64,000 bases of DNA from Clostridia bacterium (lineage in GTDB: Bacteria; Bacillota; Clostridia; Christensenellales; CAG-138): positions 107,591 to 171,590 of the forward strand of contig JAFPXD010000007.1 of NCBI GenBank assembly GCA_017394835.1, read 5' to 3'. Position numbers and translations under genes: made by a program. Below the pieces are notes generated by a model. That model saw only the letters and a list, made by a program, of their open reading frames with translations. It was not told the origin of the DNA and did not search any database. Shown piece by piece: positions 61,002 through 64,000 of this stretch (position 1 is the first letter of the stretch; each line of letters opens with the position of its first letter).

Positions 61002-62705
61002 TTACTCTATCCCGCTCATATCGAACTCGTTGAGCCACTTCGAGGCCGTCTCGCAGACGGTCTTCAAGCACTCCTCGTCGAAGGGGGTGACGAGGCCGGC
61101 GTGCTCCAACAGGTCGGTGAAGGTGCGGCTGCCGCCCTGCACGGTGTAGGCCATGTAGTGCTCCCAGGCGTTCTTCATATCCTTCTGTATCATCGCCCAG
61201 AACTCCAGCGCGACGGTCTGCGCCAGGCAGTAGTCGATGTAATAGAAGGGGCTCTGATAGATATGTCCCTGGCGCTGCCAGCCCTCGCCCTCGGAATAGA
61301 CGGGGATCTCGCCGTCGAGCTTCATCCAGGGCATATAGACGCCGAGGAGCCTCTTCCATTCCGCATGGCGCTCCGCGGGGGTCATTTCGGGCTTTTCATA
61401 GACTATGTGCTGGAAGTGATCGACCATCGTGCCGTAGGGGATGAAGGTGATCGCGCCCGCAAGATGGCTGTATAAGAACTTTTTCGCGTCCTTGCCGAAG
61501 AAGCCGTCCGCCCAGGGTTCCGCGAAGAACTCCATGCTCATGGAATGCACCTCGCAGGCCTCCATGCTGGGCCAGGCGTATTCAAGGGGGATGCGCTTCC
61601 TGTTCATCCAGTATTCGAAGGCGTGGCCCGCCTCGTGGGTGACGACCTCAACGTCGTGCTGAGTGCCGTTGAAATTGGCGAAAATGAAGGGGGTCTCATA
61701 CATCGGGATGCCCGTGCAGTAGCCGCCCGCCTGCTTGCCCTCGGTGGAGAGCACGTCCATCATCTCGTCGTCCAGCATGTGGCGGAAGAATTCGCTCGTT
61801 TCGGGGGAGAGCTCGTCGTAGAATTTCCTGCCCTGGGCCAATACGTCGTCCGCGCTGCCCGCGGGGCGGGGATTGCCGCTGCGGAACTCGAGCGCCGCGT
61901 CCGCGAAGGAGAGGGGATAGGGCTTGCCTATGCGCTCCGCCTGCGCACGGAAGATGGAATCCGCGACGGGAACGAGGTACTTGCGGACGGCCTCGCGGAA
62001 CTTTTCGACGTCCTCCTTGGTGTAGCAGTTGCGGCCCATGCGGTAATAACCGAGCTTGGTGTAGCCGTCATAGCCGAGCTTTTTGCCCATTGAATCGCGC
62101 AGATGGGTGAGCTCGTCATATATGCGGTCGAGCTCGGGCTCATGCTCCTTGTACCAGCCGCCGTCGGCCTTCCAAGCCTTGAGACGGAGCTCGTCGTTTG
62201 CATCCGTCTTAAAGGGGGCGAGCTGCGAAAGCGTATAAACGCCGCCCTCGAAGGGGATCTGCGCGGAGGCGACGAGCTTTGCGTATTCGGTGGTGAGCTC
62301 GTTTTCGCGCTGGAGCTCGGGGATTATCTCGGGCGAGAAGGTCTTTAAGGCTATCTCAGCATTCACGAACATGAGGTCGCCGAATTCCTTTTCGAAATCG
62401 GGGCGGAACGGGGAGGCGAGCAGGGCGAGGGTCCACTTCTGGGTGAATTCCTGTATCTCGGGGCCGAAGGAATCCCAGAATTTGCTTTCGCCGTCATAGA
62501 ACTCATCGCGCGTGTCGATGGAGTGGCGTATCATCGAAAGCTCCGCCATGCTCATGACGGAGCGGTTTTCCTCCTCCATCTCCATGAAAACGGCGCGCGC
62601 CTCGTCATAGGAACGGGCGGCGGCGAGCTTATCCGTGAGCTCGCTGAGCTTTGCCTTTACGGCTTCCGCATCGGGGCGGACGTACTGCATCTCTTTGAAT
62701 TTCAT
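61002..62705 (-). CDS. M3-family oligoendopeptidase (PepF-like)
   Basis: A 567-residue cytoplasmic metallopeptidase from M-K-F-K-E-M-Q at 62705 (ribosome site AAAGGAG). Zinc motif T-H-E-A-G-H-A-F-E-Y with H357-E-A-G-H361; third ligand Glu likely in the downstream M-E-A-C-E-V-H-S-M-S-M-E segment. Degrades short peptides, again fitting an amino-acid fermenter. Length matches the M3B group. Confidence 0.92.
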   Translation of the reverse strand: MKFKEMQYVRPDAEAVKAKLSELTDKLAAARSYDEARAVFMEMEEENRSVMSMAELSMIRHSIDTRDEFYDGESKFWDSFGPEIQEFTQKWTLALLASPFRPDFEKEFGDLMFVNAEIALKTFSPEIIPELQRENELTTEYAKLVASAQIPFEGGVYTLSQLAPFKTDANDELRLKAWKADGGWYKEHEPELDRIYDELTHLRDSMGKKLGYDGYTKLGYYRMGRNCYTKEDVEKFREAVRKYLVPVADSIFRAQAERIGKPYPLSFADAALEFRSGNPRPAGSADDVLAQGRKFYDELSPETSEFFRHMLDDEMMDVLSTEGKQAGGYCTGIPMYETPFIFANFNGTQHDVEVVTHEAGHAFEYWMNRKRIPLEYAWPSMEACEVHSMSMEFFAEPWADGFFGKDAKKFLYSHLAGAITFIPYGTMVDHFQHIVYEKPEMTPAERHAEWKRLLGVYMPWMKLDGEIPVYSEGEGWQRQGHIYQSPFYYIDYCLAQTVALEFWAMIQKDMKNAWEHYMAYTVQGGSRTFTDLLEHAGLVTPFDEECLKTVCETASKWLNEFDMSGIE

Positions 62706-62779
62706 AAGGGGTGCTCCTTTTTTTTTTTTGATGGCTGTATTATACACCTTTTGCGCGTCCGCTTCAATATGCGGCGCGG

Positions 62780-62808
62780 TTGCGGCGGGAATAAAAAAGG
62801 GGTATAAT
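62780..62808 (+). promoter_or_regulatory. Promoter of the ABC exporter gene
   Basis: TTGCGG (62780-62785), 17 bases, TATAAT (62803-62808). Confidence 0.6.
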
Positions 62809-62836
62809 CATAACAGAAACATTCGGGAGAGCAAAC

Positions 62837-64000
62837 GTGAAAAAGCTTTTCGTCTATCTTAAAGAATACAAAAAAGAAAGCGTCCTCGGCCCGCTTTTCA
62901 AGCTGCTCGAAGCCTGCTTCGAGCTTTTCGTGCCGCTGGTCGTGGCCTCCATGATAGACCGCGGCATTGCGGAAGGCGACGTTAAGCAGGTCGTTTTGAT
63001 GTGCCTCGTGCTCGTGGGGCTGGGGCTCATGGGCCTCGCCTGCTCCGTGACGGCGCAGTACTTTGCGGCAAAGGCCTCCGTCGGGTTCGTAAAGAAGCTC
63101 CGTCACGCGCTGTTTGCGCACATACAGGGGTTTTCGTATTCCACGCTCGACAGCGTGGGCTCCGCGACTCTCATCACAAGGCTCACAAACGATACCGAGC
63201 AGGTGCAGACGGGGCTCAATCTGGCGCTCCGCCTGCTGCTGCGCTCGCCCTTCGTGGTGTTCGGCGCGGCGATAATGGCGTTTACGGTCGATACGCGCTC
63301 CGCGCTCTGGTTTTTGGCCGCCATCCCCGCGCTGGCGCTCGTCGTGTTCGGGATAATGCTCATCTGCATGCCCCTTTACAAGAGGGTGCAGGAGCGGCTT
63401 GACGGCGTGCTCGGCGCGACCCGTGAAAACCTGACGGGCGTAAGAGTCCTGCGCGCGTTCGGCAGGGAGGAGAGCGAGATAGAGGCGTTCGATGCGAAAA
63501 ACGCCGCCCTCGCCGCCATGCAGAAGCGCGTGGGCAGGATCGCGGCGCTCATGAACCCGCTGACCTTCGTGCTCATCAACATCGCGGCCATCCTTCTTAT
63601 AAGGACGGGCGCCGTTCGCGTCGAGACGGGGCTTTTGACTCGCGGCGCGGTGGTAGCGCTCTACAACTACATGGGGCAGATACTGGTGGAGCTCATCAAG
63701 CTTGCCGATCTCATTATAAATATCACGAAGTCGCTCGCCTGCGCAAAGCGCGTCGCCGCGGTGCTGGAGATCCCCTCGGGCGAAAGCGCGGAGGAAACGG
63801 GCGTAACGGGCGATCCCCGCTTCCGTGTGGAATTCCGAAACGCGGCGGCGGCCTACCCCGGAGCCGCATCGGAGGCGCTTTCGGGCGTCACGCTGAGGGC
63901 GAAGCCCGGCGAGGTGATAGGCATAATAGGCGGCACGGGCAGCGGCAAAACCACCCTTGTGAACCTCATACCGCGGTTTTACGACGCTTCGGAGGGCAGC
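62837..64000 (+). CDS. ABC exporter (membrane plus ATPase), partial at window end
   Basis: A 388-residue N-terminal part read from GTG 62837 (GGGAGAG upstream). The ABC type-1 membrane domain has about six helices (L-F-V-P-L-V-V-A-S-M-I-D-R-G-I, then L-V-L-V-G-L-G-L-M-G-L, and others) and the coupling-helix motif E-N-L-T-G-V-R-V-L-R-A-F. The ATPase domain begins near 325 and shows Walker A G-G-T-G-S-G-K-T-T before the window ends. It resembles heterodimeric multidrug exporters of the YheI/LmrC type. The rest of the gene is outside the window. Confidence 0.9.
   Translation, partial: MKKLFVYLKEYKKESVLGPLFKLLEACFELFVPLVVASMIDRGIAEGDVKQVVLMCLVLVGLGLMGLACSVTAQYFAAKASVGFVKKLRHALFAHIQGFSYSTLDSVGSATLITRLTNDTEQVQTGLNLALRLLLRSPFVVFGAAIMAFTVDTRSALWFLAAIPALALVVFGIMLICMPLYKRVQERLDGVLGATRENLTGVRVLRAFGREESEIEAFDAKNAALAAMQKRVGRIAALMNPLTFVLINIAAILLIRTGAVRVETGLLTRGAVVALYNYMGQILVELIKLADLIINITKSLACAKRVAAVLEIPSGESAEETGVTGDPRFRVEFRNAAAAYPGAASEALSGVTLRAKPGEVIGIIGGTGSGKTTLVNLIPRFYDASEGS

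Overview
The window looks like a chromosome segment of an uncultured, anaerobic, amino-acid-fermenting member of the Clostridia. The backbone is fairly GC-rich, with sigma-A-type promoters of near-consensus sequence. It carries a class I lysyl-tRNA synthetase, a pyrophosphate-type phosphofructokinase signature and the methylaspartate route of glutamate fermentation. The species cannot be named from sequence alone. I see no rRNA, tRNA or CRISPR array.

Region 1 (about 155-17,943) is an integrative mobilizable element inserted at the 3' end of guaA. It is bounded by two imperfect copies of the guaA terminus (both spell I-E-W-E-stop on the minus strand) and by two pairs of GTTATCA arm-type repeats with the same 11-base period. 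The right half holds xis and int, a MobC-like protein, a RepA-like helicase, an iteron/oriT-like region, a MobV-type relaxase, TnpV and a divergent XRE regulator. The left half is AT-rich cargo: remnants (SLOG/DUF1273 fragment, frameshifted XRE gene, VirB4 fragment, frameshifted HEPN-like gene) around one compact operon at 1,386-11,006. The operon encodes a WYL-domain regulator, a Vps4/katanin-like AAA ATPase, a small cationic amphipathic protein, an unknown protein, a Sel1-repeat protein, a 1,615-residue Sel1/helical-repeat/PH-like/zinc-ribbon protein, a decayed zinc-ribbon membrane protein and a small zinc-binding protein. I cannot match this set to a described system; it is the best candidate here for something new.

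Region 2 (17,926-31,000) is housekeeping: guaA, a surface protein, a pyrE-like/xpt pair, eno, lysK fused to a tRNA-binding OB domain, a GNAT acetyltransferase, a helical acidic protein, an AlaX-type editing protein, a HEAT-methyltransferase and murG.

Region 3 (31,120-37,690) is the F1Fo ATP synthase operon in the order I-a-c-b-(b'/delta/alpha fusion)-gamma-beta-epsilon. A single 746-residue ORF joins a second b-like arm, a delta C-terminal domain and the alpha subunit. Epsilon lacks its usual C-terminal helices.

Region 4 (37,699-49,264) has an M28 peptidase, acyl-ACP thioesterase, Nudix hydrolase, flavodoxin-like lipoprotein, pullulanase, phosphofructokinase, an Hsp20 gene under a CIRCE/sigma-A promoter, a CotH/lamin-tail lipoprotein and a P-loop protein.

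Region 5 (49,358-60,417) is the glutamate-to-pyruvate/acetate methylaspartate pathway: citramalate lyase beta and alpha (no acyl-carrier gamma subunit), mesaconase alpha and beta, glutamate mutase S, L and E, and methylaspartate ammonia-lyase. The cluster is interrupted by three copies of a long structured extragenic repeat, a DUF559 gene and a lipoprotein gene, and followed by a duplicated 3' end of the ammonia-lyase gene. An extragenic repeat field, an M3 oligopeptidase and the start of an ABC exporter close the window.
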